A stretch of DNA of 64,000 nt from Aeromonas piscicola (GCF_000820005.1 NZ_CDBL01000090.1:1-64000); one strand, 5' to 3'; shown: positions 42,343-51,791, counted from the stretch's first letter. Numbers and translations are program-made. The notes: generated by a model not told the origin, from the letters alone.

Positions 42343-43713
42343 GTGACTGCTTCGCTATGGCAGCAGTGCCTTAACCGGCTGCAAGATGAGTTGCCCTCGG
42401 CAGAATTCAGCATGTGGATCCGGCCGCTTCAAGCGGAGTTGAGTGACAATACTCTGACCCTGTATGCACCGAATCGCTTTGTTCTGGACTGGGTACGAGA
42501 CAAGTATCTCATCCGGGTTAACGGCATCATCAATGAACTCTGTGGGGTCGATGGCCCCACCCTGCGTTTTGATATAGGTAATCGTCCCCATCCCGTTGCG
42601 ATCGCAAGAGCGCCGGCGCGGGGTGCTGCGCCTGTGAATAACTTGCAGAAGAGCTGGGAAAGCAAGGCTGAAGCCAAGCCTGAGCCGAACCACAAAAGCA
42701 ACACCAACGTGAACTATACCTTCGAGAACTTCGTCGAGGGCAAGTCCAACCAGTTGGCCCGCGCGGCTGCCCGTCAGGTAGCCGACAACCCGGGTGGCGC
42801 TTACAATCCTCTGTTCCTCTATGGCGGCACCGGCCTGGGCAAGACCCACCTGCTGCACGCCGTTGGCAACGCCATCAAGGAGCGCAAGAGAGACGCCAAA
42901 GTCATCTACATGCACTCCGAGCGGTTTGTGCAGGACATGGTGAAGGCGCTGCAGAATAACGCCATTGAAGAGTTCAAGCGTTATTACCGTAGCGTCGATG
43001 CCCTGCTCATCGATGACATCCAGTTCTTCGCCAACAAGGAGCGCTCCCAGGAGGAGTTCTTCCATACCTTCAACGCGCTGCTCGAAGGCAACCAGCAGAT
43101 CATCCTGACCTCGGATCGCTATCCGAAGGAGATCAACGGTGTCGAGGATCGCCTCAAGTCTCGCTTCGGCTGGGGCCTGACGGTGGCGATCGAGCCGCCG
43201 GAGCTGGAGACCCGCGTCGCCATCCTGATGCGCAAGGCAGACGAGAACCAGATCCATCTGCCTGACGAAGTGGCCTTCTTCATCGCCAAGCGTCTGCGAT
43301 CCAACGTCCGTGAACTGGAAGGCGCCCTCAACCGGGTGATCGCCAACGCCAACTTCACCGGTCGTGCCATCAATATAGATTTCGTGCGCGAAGCGCTGCG
43401 GGACTTGCTGGCGCTGCAGGAGAAGCTGGTCACCATAGACAACATCCAGAAGACGGTGGCGGAGTATTACAAGATCAAGCTGGCGGATCTGCTGTCCAAA
43501 CGCCGCTCACGCTCCGTTGCCCGTCCACGTCAGCTGGCGATGGCACTGGCCAAGGAGCTGACCAACCACAGTTTGCCGGAGATAGGTGATGCCTTTGGTG
43601 GCCGTGACCACACTACCGTTCTTCATGCCTGCCGCAAGATCGAGCAGCTGAAGGAGGAGAGCCACGACATCAAGGAAGATTATTCCAACCTGATCCGAAC
43701 CCTTTCCTCCTGA
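42343..43713 (+). CDS. dnaA: Chromosomal replication initiator DnaA
   Basis: DnaA binds oriC and opens the duplex. The 456-residue protein starts at GTG 42343, with GGGAG 6-7 bp ahead. Domain I covers about 1-90, a variable linker about 90-125, the AAA+ domain carries GGTGLGKTHLLHAVGNA (about 165-181) and Walker B LLIDDIQFF. The DNA-binding domain has GRDHTTVLHACRKI (about 420-433). Its last codons are duplicated in the spacer before dnaN. Confidence 0.98.
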   Translation: MTASLWQQCLNRLQDELPSAEFSMWIRPLQAELSDNTLTLYAPNRFVLDWVRDKYLIRVNGIINELCGVDGPTLRFDIGNRPHPVAIARAPARGAAPVNNLQKSWESKAEAKPEPNHKSNTNVNYTFENFVEGKSNQLARAAARQVADNPGGAYNPLFLYGGTGLGKTHLLHAVGNAIKERKRDAKVIYMHSERFVQDMVKALQNNAIEEFKRYYRSVDALLIDDIQFFANKERSQEEFFHTFNALLEGNQQIILTSDRYPKEINGVEDRLKSRFGWGLTVAIEPPELETRVAILMRKADENQIHLPDEVAFFIAKRLRSNVRELEGALNRVIANANFTGRAINIDFVREALRDLLALQEKLVTIDNIQKTVAEYYKIKLADLLSKRRSRSVARPRQLAMALAKELTNHSLPEIGDAFGGRDHTTVLHACRKIEQLKEESHDIKEDYSNLIRTLSS

Positions 43714-43808
43714 TAACAACGGTGAGTGGACAGATGCAGCGCGAATATTCCAACCTGATTCGAATCCTTTCGTCCCGATAACAACGGAGAGCACAGATGC
43801 AGCTCGAA
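43681..43808 (+). repeat. Imperfect tandem duplication at the dnaA/dnaN junction
   Basis: Two copies (43681-43745, 65 bp; 43746-43808, 63 bp) each run from the dnaA end (TATTCCAACCTGAT...) through the spacer (GATAACAACGG) to the first codons of dnaN (ATGCAGC..GAA). They differ at roughly ten positions and by a 2-bp indel. Confidence 0.9.
43734..43781 (+). CDS. Chimeric mini-ORF between dnaA and dnaN
   Basis: A 15-codon ORF, MQREYSNLIRILSSR, fuses the dnaN start (MQ-E) to the dnaA end (YSNLIR-LSS). It arises from the tandem duplication. A GGTGAG lies 8-13 bp upstream, so translation is possible, but a role is unproven. Confidence 0.4.
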   Translation: MQREYSNLIRILSSR

Positions 43809-44900
43809 ATTAGCCGTGAGGCCCTGTTACGTCCTCTGCAACTGGTGTCCGGTGCCCTGGGTGGCCGGCCGACCCTGCCGATCCTCGGCAATGTCCTGCT
43901 TGATGTCAGCCAGGGTCTGCTGTCGCTGACCGGGACTGACCTGGAAGTTGAGATGATAGGCCAGGTCTATCTCAATAATGAGAGCCAGGATGGCCGTACC
44001 ACGGTGCCGGCGCGCAAGCTGCTGGATATCTGCCGCGGTCTGCCGGAAGGGGCGGATATCCGCCTCAACACCGAAGGCGAGCGCCTGATCATCCGTTCCG
44101 GTCGTTCCCGTTTCAACCTGTCGACCCTGCCGGCCAGCGAATACCCGAATATCGAGGATTGGGAATCCGTGCTCGAATTCGACATAGGCCAGCTGGAGCT
44201 GAAGAAGCTGATCGATGCCACCCAGTTCTCCATGGCCAGCCAGGACGTGCGTTACTACCTGAACGGCATGCTGTTCGAGAGCGAGGGCCACGGCCTGCGT
44301 ACCGTTGCGACCGATGGTCACCGTCTGGCGACCTGCCGTCGTGAGGTAGTGGAAGAATCGCTGCCCGATCATCAGGTTATCCTGCCCCGTAAAGGTGTGC
44401 TTGAGCTGGTGCGTCTGCTGGAAGCGGAAGACAAGCCGGTACGGCTGCAGATCGGTCGCAGCAACCTGCGCGCTGCGCTGGACGGCTTTATCTTCACCTC
44501 CAAGCTGGTAGATGGTCGCTTCCCGGATTGGCGTCGGGTGATCCCGCGCAACAGCGACAAGGCCCTGATCGCCGGTCGTGAGGATCTGCGTCAGGCGTTT
44601 GCCCGCGCGGCCATCCTCTCCAATGAGAAATTCCGTGGGGTGCGTCTCAATCTGCAGGAAAACCTGCTGCGCATTACCGCCAACAACCCGGAACAGGAAG
44701 AAGCCGAAGAGCTGCTTGACGTACAATACGAGGCCAGCGAGATGGAGATAGGTTTCAACGTCTCTTATGTGCTGGACGTGCTGAATACGTTAAAATGTGA
44801 CCAAATTCGGATTAGCCTGAGCGATTCCATCAGCAGTGCCATTATTGAGGATTTTGATCATCAGGATGCTCAGTACGTGGTGATGCCGATGCGGATCTAG
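43797..44900 (+). CDS. dnaN: DNA polymerase III beta clamp
   Basis: DnaN is the sliding clamp that keeps DNA polymerases on the template. The 367-residue protein (E. coli 366) opens MQLEISREALLRPLQLVSGAL and ends with the YVVMPMRI tail that forms the protein-binding pocket. Three repeated clamp domains of about 120 residues span it. It has its own GGAGAG ribosome site. It lies 83 bp after dnaA because of the duplicated spacer, and 2 bp before recF. Confidence 0.98.
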   Translation: MQLEISREALLRPLQLVSGALGGRPTLPILGNVLLDVSQGLLSLTGTDLEVEMIGQVYLNNESQDGRTTVPARKLLDICRGLPEGADIRLNTEGERLIIRSGRSRFNLSTLPASEYPNIEDWESVLEFDIGQLELKKLIDATQFSMASQDVRYYLNGMLFESEGHGLRTVATDGHRLATCRREVVEESLPDHQVILPRKGVLELVRLLEAEDKPVRLQIGRSNLRAALDGFIFTSKLVDGRFPDWRRVIPRNSDKALIAGREDLRQAFARAAILSNEKFRGVRLNLQENLLRITANNPEQEEAEELLDVQYEASEMEIGFNVSYVLDVLNTLKCDQIRISLSDSISSAIIEDFDHQDAQYVVMPMRI

Positions 44901-44902
44901 TC

Positions 44903-46006
44903 GTGGCCCTGGTCAAACTCCAGCTCAGCGACTTTCGCAATATCCAGCAGGCCAGTCTCAAGCTGTCCCCCGGCCTCAATATCCTGGTCGGGTGCAATGG
45001 CAGCGGCAAGACCAGCGTGCTGGAAGCCATTCACTACCTTGGTCTCGGTCGCTCCTTTCGTACTCACCTGACCGGGCGGGTCATCCGCCAGGGGGAGCGG
45101 GCCTTTACCCTGTTTGCCCAGTGCGAGCTGGAGGGGCGTCAGGTGCCCATCGGACTCGCCAAGGACAAGAGTGGCGAGACCCAGCTCAAGATCGCCGGGG
45201 CCCAGGCCCAGCGACTGGCCGATCTGGCCGAGCTGTTGCCGGTGCAGTTGATCCATCCCGATGGCTTCAACCTGCTGACGGGTGGGCCCCAGGCTCGCCG
45301 GGCCTGGCTGGACTGGGGTGTCTTCCATCAGGAACCGACCTTTTTCTCCCTGTGGGGACGAGTGCGGCGTCTGTTGAAACAGCGCAATGCGCTGTTGCGC
45401 CAGAGCAGCCAGTATCGCCAGCTGGCGTTCTGGGATCAGGAGCTGGTGCGGCTCGGGGGTGAACTGGCCGAGTTTCGCGCCAGCTATTGTCAGGCCATTA
45501 CGCCCCTGATCAAGGAGATGACGGCAGATTTTCTGCCGGAATTCGACATCAGTCTCGGTTTCTATCGGGGCTGGGAGAAAGAGACTCCCCTCGGCGACTT
45601 GCTGGAGGCGGGGTTTGAGCGGGATCGTTCGCTGGGTTACACAGGGGTAGGCCCACAGAAGGCTGATGTGCGACTCAAGGCGAACGGTGTGCCCGCTCAG
45701 GATATTTTGTCCAGGGGTCAGCTGAAGTTGTTGGTCTGTGCCATGCGACTGGCCCAAGGGCTCTATTTGAATCAACATAGCAGCCGTGGCTGTATTTTTT
45801 TAATTGACGATTTTGCCTCTGAACTGGATGTCGACAAGCGCCGCTTGCTGGCCGCAAGGCTGAAGCAGTGTGCGTCCCAGGTGTTTATCACCGCCATCGA
45901 TACCGGTCAGCTCGCAGACATGATGGATGCGAATGACTGCAAGTTGTTCCACGTGGAACAAGGCAAGATCTCCGAAACGTTAGAGAAGGCAGAGAGTAAG
46001 CTATGA
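44903..46006 (+). CDS. recF: DNA replication and repair protein RecF
   Basis: RecF helps load RecA at gaps through RecFOR. The 367-residue protein starts at GTG 44903, has Walker A GCNGSGKTSVLEAI (about 30-43), the ABC-type signature DILSRGQLKLLV, and Walker B CIFLIDDFASELD. A perfect parS is built into its last codons (LFHVEQ). The stop overlaps the gyrB start as ATGA. Confidence 0.97.
   Translation: MALVKLQLSDFRNIQQASLKLSPGLNILVGCNGSGKTSVLEAIHYLGLGRSFRTHLTGRVIRQGERAFTLFAQCELEGRQVPIGLAKDKSGETQLKIAGAQAQRLADLAELLPVQLIHPDGFNLLTGGPQARRAWLDWGVFHQEPTFFSLWGRVRRLLKQRNALLRQSSQYRQLAFWDQELVRLGGELAEFRASYCQAITPLIKEMTADFLPEFDISLGFYRGWEKETPLGDLLEAGFERDRSLGYTGVGPQKADVRLKANGVPAQDILSRGQLKLLVCAMRLAQGLYLNQHSSRGCIFLIDDFASELDVDKRRLLAARLKQCASQVFITAIDTGQLADMMDANDCKLFHVEQGKISETLEKAESKL
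45945..45960. other. parS: parS site 1, inside recF
   Basis: TGTTCCACGTGGAACA is a perfect 16-bp palindrome and a known ParB-binding variant. It is coding sequence for the C-terminal part of RecF. Confidence 0.93.
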
Positions 46007-48417
46007 GTGAAAATACTTACGACTCCTCGAATATCAAGGTACTGAAGGGCCTGGATGCGGTCCGCAAGCGCCCGGGGATGTACATCGGCGATACGGATGA
46101 TGGCTCAGGTCTGCACCACATGGTGTTTGAGGTCGTCGATAACTCCATTGACGAGGCTCTTGCTGGCTACTGCACCGATATTCTGGTCAAGATCCATTCC
46201 GACGGTTCCGTTTCCGTGCGTGACAACGGCCGGGGTATCCCGGTAGACATGCACGAGGAGGAGGGCCGCTCCGCCGCAGAGGTCATCATGACCGTGCTGC
46301 ACGCCGGCGGTAAGTTCGATGACAACTCCTACAAGGTGTCCGGCGGCCTGCATGGCGTGGGCGTCTCAGTTGTTAACGCCCTCTCTGACAAGCTGTTGCT
46401 GACCATACGTCGCAACGGTCATGTCTACGAGCAGACCTACCACCTGGGTGAGCCGCAGGCACCGCTCAAGCAGATTGGCGACAGCAGCAGCGGCACGGGT
46501 ACCGAGGTGCGCTTCTGGCCGAGCCCGATCATCTTCACCGATACCCTGTATCACTACGAGATCCTGGCCAAGCGTCTGCGCGAGCTCTCCTTCCTCAACT
46601 CCGGTGTCTCCATCCGTCTGCAGGACGAGCGGGACGGCCGCGAGGTGCATTTCTGCTACGAGGGCGGTATCAAGGCATTCGTTGAATACCTGAACCAGAA
46701 CAAGACCCCGATCCATCCCAAGGTGTTCCACTTCTCCACCGAGCAGGACGGCATCGGCGTCGAAGTCGCCATGCAGTGGAACGATGCCTATCAGGAAGGG
46801 GTTTACTGCTTCACCAACAACATCCCGCAGCGGGATGGTGGTACTCACCTGGTGGGTTTCCGTACCGCGCTGACCCGTACCCTCAATACCTATATGGACA
46901 AAGAGGATTACAGCAAGAAGGCCAAGTCGGCCGCCAGCGGCGACGACGTGCGTGAAGGTCTGATTGCGGTCATCTCGGTCAAGGTGCCGGATCCCAAGTT
47001 CTCCTCCCAGACCAAGGACAAACTGGTCTCTTCCGAAGTGAAGACCGCCGTTGAACAGGCGATGGGTGAGAAGCTCGGCGAGTTCCTGCTGGAAAACCCG
47101 GGCGATGCCAAGATAGTGGTCAACAAGATCATCGATGCGGCCCGTGCCCGTGAAGCGGCGCGCAAGGCCCGCGAGCTGACCCGCCGCAAGGGTGCGCTGG
47201 ATATCGCCGGCCTGCCCGGCAAGCTGGCCGACTGTCAGGAGAAAGACCCGGCCCTCTCCGAACTCTACATAGTGGAAGGGGACTCTGCTGGCGGCTCCGC
47301 CAAGCAGGGTCGCAATCGGAAGAACCAGGCCATACTGCCGCTCAAGGGCAAGATCCTGAATGTGGAGAAGGCCCGTTTCGACAAGATGATCTCCTCGCAA
47401 GAGGTGGGCACCCTGATCACAGCCCTGGGCTGCGGTATCGGTCGTGACGAGTACAACCCGGACAAGCTGCGTTACCACAACATCATCATCATGACGGATG
47501 CGGACGTCGATGGTGCGCACATCCGTACCCTGTTGCTGACCTTCTTCTATCGTCAGATGCCGGAGATCATCGAGCGTGGCTACATCTACATAGCCCAGCC
47601 GCCCTTGTACAAGGTCAAGAAGGGCAAGCAGGAGCAGTATCTGAAAGACGAAGATGCGCTGCTGCAGTACCAGACCGCCATGGCGCTGGATGGTGCTACC
47701 CTGCATGTCAACGAGTCTGCGCCGGCTATCGGTGGCGAGGCACTGGAGCGTCTGGTCAACCAGCACCGCGCCGTGTCTCACCTGATCACTCGCATGTCCC
47801 GCCGCGCTCCGGATGCCGTGCTGACCCAGCTGATCTATCAGCCTGAGTTGAACGAAACCCTGCTGGCCAGCGAAAGCGATCTGCTGGCCTGGTGCCAGGG
47901 GATGGAAGCCGTGCTCAACGAGAGCAACCATGGTATCCAGTACCAGATCCAGGTTCGCCGCGACGAAGAGCGTAGTCTGTTCGTGCCGCACGCAGTGGTG
48001 CGTCAGCACGGGGTCGACCGTGAATACGCGATCAGCTACGACTTCCTGCAGTCCGGTGAGTACCGTCAGCTCGTGTCACTGGGCAAGGAGATTGCCAACC
48101 TGATCGAGGAAGGTGGTTTCATCAAGCGTGGCGAGAAGGTCAAGCCGATTGCCAACTTCGTGGAAGCGGTCGACTGGCTGATGAGCGAAGGCAAGCGCGG
48201 CATCTACATCCAGCGCTATAAAGGGCTGGGCGAGATGAACCCGGACCAGCTGTGGGAAACCACCATGGATCCGGAAGCGCGCCGCATGCTGCGCGTCACC
48301 ATCGACGATGCCGTTGGTGCCGACCAGCTCTTCTCCACCCTGATGGGTGATGCAGTCGAGCCTCGTCGTGACTTTATCGAGACCAACGCCCTGCGGGTCG
48401 CCAACCTCGACGTCTAA
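46003..48417 (+). CDS. gyrB: DNA gyrase subunit B
   Basis: GyrB supplies ATPase and TOPRIM functions for negative supercoiling. The 804-residue protein has the GHKL ATPase domain (about 1-220, GRGIPVDMHEEEGRSAAE and GGLHGVGVSVVNAL), the transducer domain, and the TOPRIM region with EGDSAGGSAKQGRNRK (about 424-439) and DADVDGAHI. The C-terminal QRYKGLGEMNPDQLWETTMDP completes it. It is the last gene before a strong terminator. Confidence 0.98.
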   Translation: MSENTYDSSNIKVLKGLDAVRKRPGMYIGDTDDGSGLHHMVFEVVDNSIDEALAGYCTDILVKIHSDGSVSVRDNGRGIPVDMHEEEGRSAAEVIMTVLHAGGKFDDNSYKVSGGLHGVGVSVVNALSDKLLLTIRRNGHVYEQTYHLGEPQAPLKQIGDSSSGTGTEVRFWPSPIIFTDTLYHYEILAKRLRELSFLNSGVSIRLQDERDGREVHFCYEGGIKAFVEYLNQNKTPIHPKVFHFSTEQDGIGVEVAMQWNDAYQEGVYCFTNNIPQRDGGTHLVGFRTALTRTLNTYMDKEDYSKKAKSAASGDDVREGLIAVISVKVPDPKFSSQTKDKLVSSEVKTAVEQAMGEKLGEFLLENPGDAKIVVNKIIDAARAREAARKARELTRRKGALDIAGLPGKLADCQEKDPALSELYIVEGDSAGGSAKQGRNRKNQAILPLKGKILNVEKARFDKMISSQEVGTLITALGCGIGRDEYNPDKLRYHNIIIMTDADVDGAHIRTLLLTFFYRQMPEIIERGYIYIAQPPLYKVKKGKQEQYLKDEDALLQYQTAMALDGATLHVNESAPAIGGEALERLVNQHRAVSHLITRMSRRAPDAVLTQLIYQPELNETLLASESDLLAWCQGMEAVLNESNHGIQYQIQVRRDEERSLFVPHAVVRQHGVDREYAISYDFLQSGEYRQLVSLGKEIANLIEEGGFIKRGEKVKPIANFVEAVDWLMSEGKRGIYIQRYKGLGEMNPDQLWETTMDPEARRMLRVTIDDAVGADQLFSTLMGDAVEPRRDFIETNALRVANLDV

Positions 48418-48440
48418 TCGACGTAGTCAGTCAGACAGCA

Positions 48441-48469
48441 AAAAGCCGCTCCTTGTGAGCGGCTTTTTT
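48441..48469 (+). terminator. Terminator of the dnaA-gyrB cluster
   Basis: AAAAGCCGCTC and GAGCGGCTTTT pair around CTTGT, followed by further T residues, 24 bp after gyrB. Confidence 0.93.
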
Positions 48470-48531
48470 ACATATGTAGTCAGCGGAATTGCGTTATCCC
48501 CGGGCCCTAGATTATCTCGGCTCGTTATGGA

Positions 48532-48547
48532 TGTTCCACGTGAAACA
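48532..48547. other. parS: parS site 2, between gyrB and a VOC gene
   Basis: TGTTCCACGTGAAACA matches the ParB-binding consensus TGTTtCACGTGAAACA with one change. Confidence 0.93.
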
Positions 48548-48591
48548 TCGCGCCCTCCGACCATTGCCAACCAAACCCTTGTGGCTGTTTA

Positions 48592-48972
48592 TCATGTGCC
48601 CAGTTCGGGTGCCAGGCAGTAGAGACGCAGCCGATGCCCATCAGGATCGAGTGCCATGCCGGTGTAGCCAAACTCCAGTCGGATCGGCGTTTGGGTGATG
48701 GTGAGGCCACGAGCCTGCCATTTCGCAAACTCGGCATCGACGCTGGCATCATCTGGCAGAGGGAAGGCCAGCTCCATGGCACCGGCTCCTTGCGTGACCT
48801 TGGGCTCAACCGTGGCACTGGACCAGAGCGCCAGCCTGGCGCCAGACTCGAACACGAACATGGCGAAGGTGGGGGACTCCTCCACTGGCGAGCGACCAAA
48901 CAGCTCGCGATAGAAGCGGGTGCTGCGAGCCGGATTGGCGACATAGAGGATGGTGAACTGGGGGACAAGCAT
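48592..48972 (-). CDS. VOC (glyoxalase/bleomycin-resistance fold) family protein
   Basis: This is a small 126-residue protein of the vicinal-oxygen-chelate fold with two beta-alpha-beta modules: YVANPARSTRFYRELFG near the N-terminus and FGYTGMALDPDGHRLRLYCL near the C-terminus. Members range from metalloenzymes to drug-binding proteins. The specific role cannot be assigned. It lies 66 bp behind a WYL-domain regulator on the same strand and is probably its target or operon partner. Confidence 0.85.
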   Translation of the reverse strand: MLVPQFTILYVANPARSTRFYRELFGRSPVEESPTFAMFVFESGARLALWSSATVEPKVTQGAGAMELAFPLPDDASVDAEFAKWQARGLTITQTPIRLEFGYTGMALDPDGHRLRLYCLAPELGT

Positions 48973-49038
48973 GGTGACGCTCCTTGTTTTGGGGATGGCG
49001 CATCTGCGCCGACCCCGTCAGCATGGCGCTACCTGCTG

Positions 49039-49743
49039 TCAGTTTCTGTCAGCAATGAATTGTGGTTGCGGGATCTGCTGGGTGGCGCGCCACTCCTTGA
49101 GCAGGATAGCCCGGCCTTTGGGATAGCCGATCTCCTCCAGCTTCAGCCGGCTGATGCGATCCACCCGGAAATGGCGAAAGTCCTGCCGCAGCTCGCACCA
49201 GGCCACCAGGACTCGCACCTGCTCGAAATAGCCGAGGGCAAATGGCCAGACGGTGCGCTCGGAATTCGCTTCCCTCAGATCGCGGTAGCTCAGGGTTATC
49301 TTGCGCTGCTGACGGATGGCACTGCGCAGGGGGGCCTCATCGGTGCAGGCGTCGCTGCGGGATGAGCCGATCAGCAGGGTGTTGGCATGGAGCTGCTGGC
49401 GATACTCGGCGGGCAGCACGGCCTCTATCTTGGCCAGCGCACTGCGGGCTCCGGCACTCAGGGCGCTGTCGGCGTGTTCGGCCACCCAGCGGGAGCCCAG
49501 CACCAGGGCTTCCAGCTCCTCTTCGCTGAACATCAGCGGTGGCAGCATGAAGCCGGGGCGCAGCACATAGCCGATACCGGGCTCACCCTCGATATGCGCC
49601 CCCTGAGACTGCAGGGTCGCTATGTCCCGGTAGAGGGTGCGCAGGCTGATGCCGAGCCGGCTGGCCAGCTCTGTGCCTGTGATGGCGTAACGGTGACCGC
49701 GCAACAGCTGGAGCAGGGCCAGCAGGCGTTCGGAACGGGACAT
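49039..49743 (-). CDS. YafY-like HTH/WYL-domain transcriptional regulator
   Basis: This is a 234-residue regulator. The N-terminal HTH (about 5-60, GTELASRLGISLRTLYRDIATLQ) and a C-terminal WYL-type domain (about 130-220, RKITLSYRD and RHFRVDRISRLKL) are clear. WYL proteins are ligand- or nucleic-acid-responsive regulators. The gene is followed by the VOC protein, and the pair is a common unit in Proteobacteria. Confidence 0.88.
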   Translation of the reverse strand: MSRSERLLALLQLLRGHRYAITGTELASRLGISLRTLYRDIATLQSQGAHIEGEPGIGYVLRPGFMLPPLMFSEEELEALVLGSRWVAEHADSALSAGARSALAKIEAVLPAEYRQQLHANTLLIGSSRSDACTDEAPLRSAIRQQRKITLSYRDLREANSERTVWPFALGYFEQVRVLVAWCELRQDFRHFRVDRISRLKLEEIGYPKGRAILLKEWRATQQIPQPQFIADRN

Positions 49744-49814
49744 GGCATGGCTCCTTGGGATCTGCGGTTAGGGTGCCATGTTTGGGCGAGCCGGAACAGG
49801 GTGAGGTGTGAGGC

Positions 49815-50774
49815 TTATTCCCTGCTGCCACGAAAAGATCGCCGCCATTCGCTCGGCGAAACCTCGAAGCGGGCCCGAAAATGCTGGCGCAGTGAGGTGG
49901 CTGTCTTGAAACCCACCAGTTCAGCGATGCGTTCTATGGGATGGGTGCTGGCTTCCAGCAGCTCCTGGCAGCGCCTGAGGCGCTCGATCAGCAGCCACTC
50001 TCCAACGGAGAGGCCGGTGGCCTGATGAAAGCGGCGGGTAAAGGTGCGACGACTCATCAGACTGTGGGCCGCCAGGCTGTCGAGGGTATGCGGCTCCGGC
50101 AGGTGGGCTCGCAGGTGATCGAGCAGCTGATTCATCCTGGCATCCCGGGTAGAGGCAGAGACCGGCTGCTGGATGAACTGGGCCTGGCCACCTTCCCGGT
50201 GGGGCGGGATCACCAGCCGTCGTGCCACCTGGTTGGCGATGGCACTGCCATGGTGCTGGCGTACCAGATAGAGGCAACAATCCAGTCCGGCAGCTGTGCC
50301 CGCCGAGGTGACCAGCCCCTCGTCATCCACATAGAGGGCGTTGGTATCGAGCCGCACGCAGGGAAAGCGGCGGAGGAAATCCTGCTCGTACTCCCAATGG
50401 GTCGAGGCCTTGCGTCCATTGAGCAAGCCGGCATAGGCGAGCACATAGGTGCCGAGGCAGAGTCCCACCACCTGGGCCCCTCTGGCATGAGCCGCCATCA
50501 GGGCATCCAGCAGTGGCTGGGCCGGGCGTTCTGCCGGGTCGCGCCAGAAGGGAATGACTATGATGTCCGCCTCGGCCAGGGCTTCCAGCCCGTGAGGCGC
50601 CTGGATGCTGAATCCCTGTGTCGAGTGCGAGCTGGCCTTGCCATCCCCGGCACAGAGCCTGAGTTCGAACAGGGGCTGACCCGGCAGTATGTCGCCGAAG
50701 ATGAGGCAGGGCACTGAGCAGTGAAAGGGGCTGAAGTGGTCGAAGGCCACGATGGCAACTCTCGGGATGGGCAT
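49815..50774 (-). CDS. GlxA-family AraC-type regulator with DJ-1/PfpI domain
   Basis: This 319-residue protein has an N-terminal DJ-1/PfpI-like domain (about 5-180, with the cysteine-bearing GLCLGTYVLAYAGLL loop) and a C-terminal AraC DNA-binding domain (about 215-315, MSRRTFTRRFHQATGLSVGEW). I chose the ATG at MPIPRVAIVAFDH because AAAGGAGG lies just upstream. The ligand is unknown. Family members often govern amine or amino-acid catabolism. Confidence 0.88.
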   Translation of the reverse strand: MPIPRVAIVAFDHFSPFHCSVPCLIFGDILPGQPLFELRLCAGDGKASSHSTQGFSIQAPHGLEALAEADIIVIPFWRDPAERPAQPLLDALMAAHARGAQVVGLCLGTYVLAYAGLLNGRKASTHWEYEQDFLRRFPCVRLDTNALYVDDEGLVTSAGTAAGLDCCLYLVRQHHGSAIANQVARRLVIPPHREGGQAQFIQQPVSASTRDARMNQLLDHLRAHLPEPHTLDSLAAHSLMSRRTFTRRFHQATGLSVGEWLLIERLRRCQELLEASTHPIERIAELVGFKTATSLRQHFRARFEVSPSEWRRSFRGSRE

Positions 50775-50864
50775 GACGCTGGCCTCCTTTTTGCGCGATG
50801 AGCAACCATGATAAGCGCTGGCAGCTGAAAGCCGAAGGGCCATGCGGATGCACGGCCCCAGCCA

Positions 50865-51635
50865 TCACAGCGAGAGCGTGTCGCCATCTTCCGGCACCCG
50901 TACCCGATCCGCCATGCCGTACTCGGCCAGATAGTCGCGCAACTCCTTGCGTGACAGCACGGCATGATTGACTGCCTCCATGTGGCTGGCAATCAGGGTG
51001 GCCTGTGGCGCGGTCTGATAGACGGCCCGCACATCCTCCTTGCCCATGATGATGGAGCCCAGCCCCGGCACCTGGGCATCGCCACAGTTGAGGATGATCA
51101 CCTCAGGCCCGTGTTGCCGCAGGCTCTGTGCGACCATCTCGTTCCAGACGGTATCACCCGCCAGATAGAGGGTTTTCTCTTGCGGGTGGGAGAAGACCAC
51201 ACCGCACACCTCACCCAGCCGCTCGGCCAACACAGCCATGACCTGATCGTTGCCGTGTTGCCCCTCGGTTTGTTGCAGGCGGATGCCGGCAAATTCGGCC
51301 TGCTCGCTCAACAGGCGCACATCTGTAAAACCGCTGGCGCAGATGGTGTCGGCATCTTTCTGATGTTGTACAAATAGCGGGAGATGCTTGGGGAGCTGCT
51401 GCTGAGCGACCGGGTCCCAGTGGTCCAGGTGATCGTGGGTGACGATCACCGCATCCACATCGAGTATCTCCGCCAGGGGGAGAGGCAGCTCGACCAAGGG
51501 GTTGCGCAGGTGGCTGTTGGCTGTTCCGGCGAAGGCGGGCAGTGTGCCCTTCGCTGCCAGCATGGGGTCGATCAGAAAGCGGGTGCCGGCGTAGTCGATC
51601 AGCAGGGTAGCGTTGCGAACCTGGGTAATCTGCAT
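50865..51635 (-). CDS. UlaG-like metal-dependent hydrolase (metallo-beta-lactamase fold)
   Basis: This 256-residue protein has the metal-binding motif THDHLDHW (about 72-79) and later H and D ligands (AGDTVWNEM). The proposed start is MQITQVRNATLLID. Longer in-frame starts extend into the regulatory gap. The sequence resembles the UlaG/RomA-like hydrolase group, not drug-degrading class B beta-lactamases. The substrate is unknown. It is separated by 90 bp from the GlxA-family gene on the same strand. Confidence 0.85.
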   Translation of the reverse strand: MQITQVRNATLLIDYAGTRFLIDPMLAAKGTLPAFAGTANSHLRNPLVELPLPLAEILDVDAVIVTHDHLDHWDPVAQQQLPKHLPLFVQHQKDADTICASGFTDVRLLSEQAEFAGIRLQQTEGQHGNDQVMAVLAERLGEVCGVVFSHPQEKTLYLAGDTVWNEMVAQSLRQHGPEVIILNCGDAQVPGLGSIIMGKEDVRAVYQTAPQATLIASHMEAVNHAVLSRKELRDYLAEYGMADRVRVPEDGDTLSL

Positions 51636-51791
51636 TGTGTAGCTCCGTGATAGCGGCGAGGTGTGCAACCAGTATGACGGGGGATGCGGGGAGCCATGAG
51701 TGGCCCGCGGGTCGATTATCGATCCTATCGGGCCAGCTGAACGATACGATTGTGTGCTGGACAAACTCGAAAAATTTCTTTGATTCTCGCC

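Noticed and set aside
48592..48972. Fosfomycin or bleomycin resistance protein
   Set aside because: Only the general VOC fold is visible. No residues specific to those resistance enzymes could be identified.
50865..51635. Class B (metallo) beta-lactamase such as CphA
   Set aside because: The motif THDHLDH and the overall plan fit UlaG-like hydrolases. It has no signal peptide and lacks class B beta-lactamase hallmarks.
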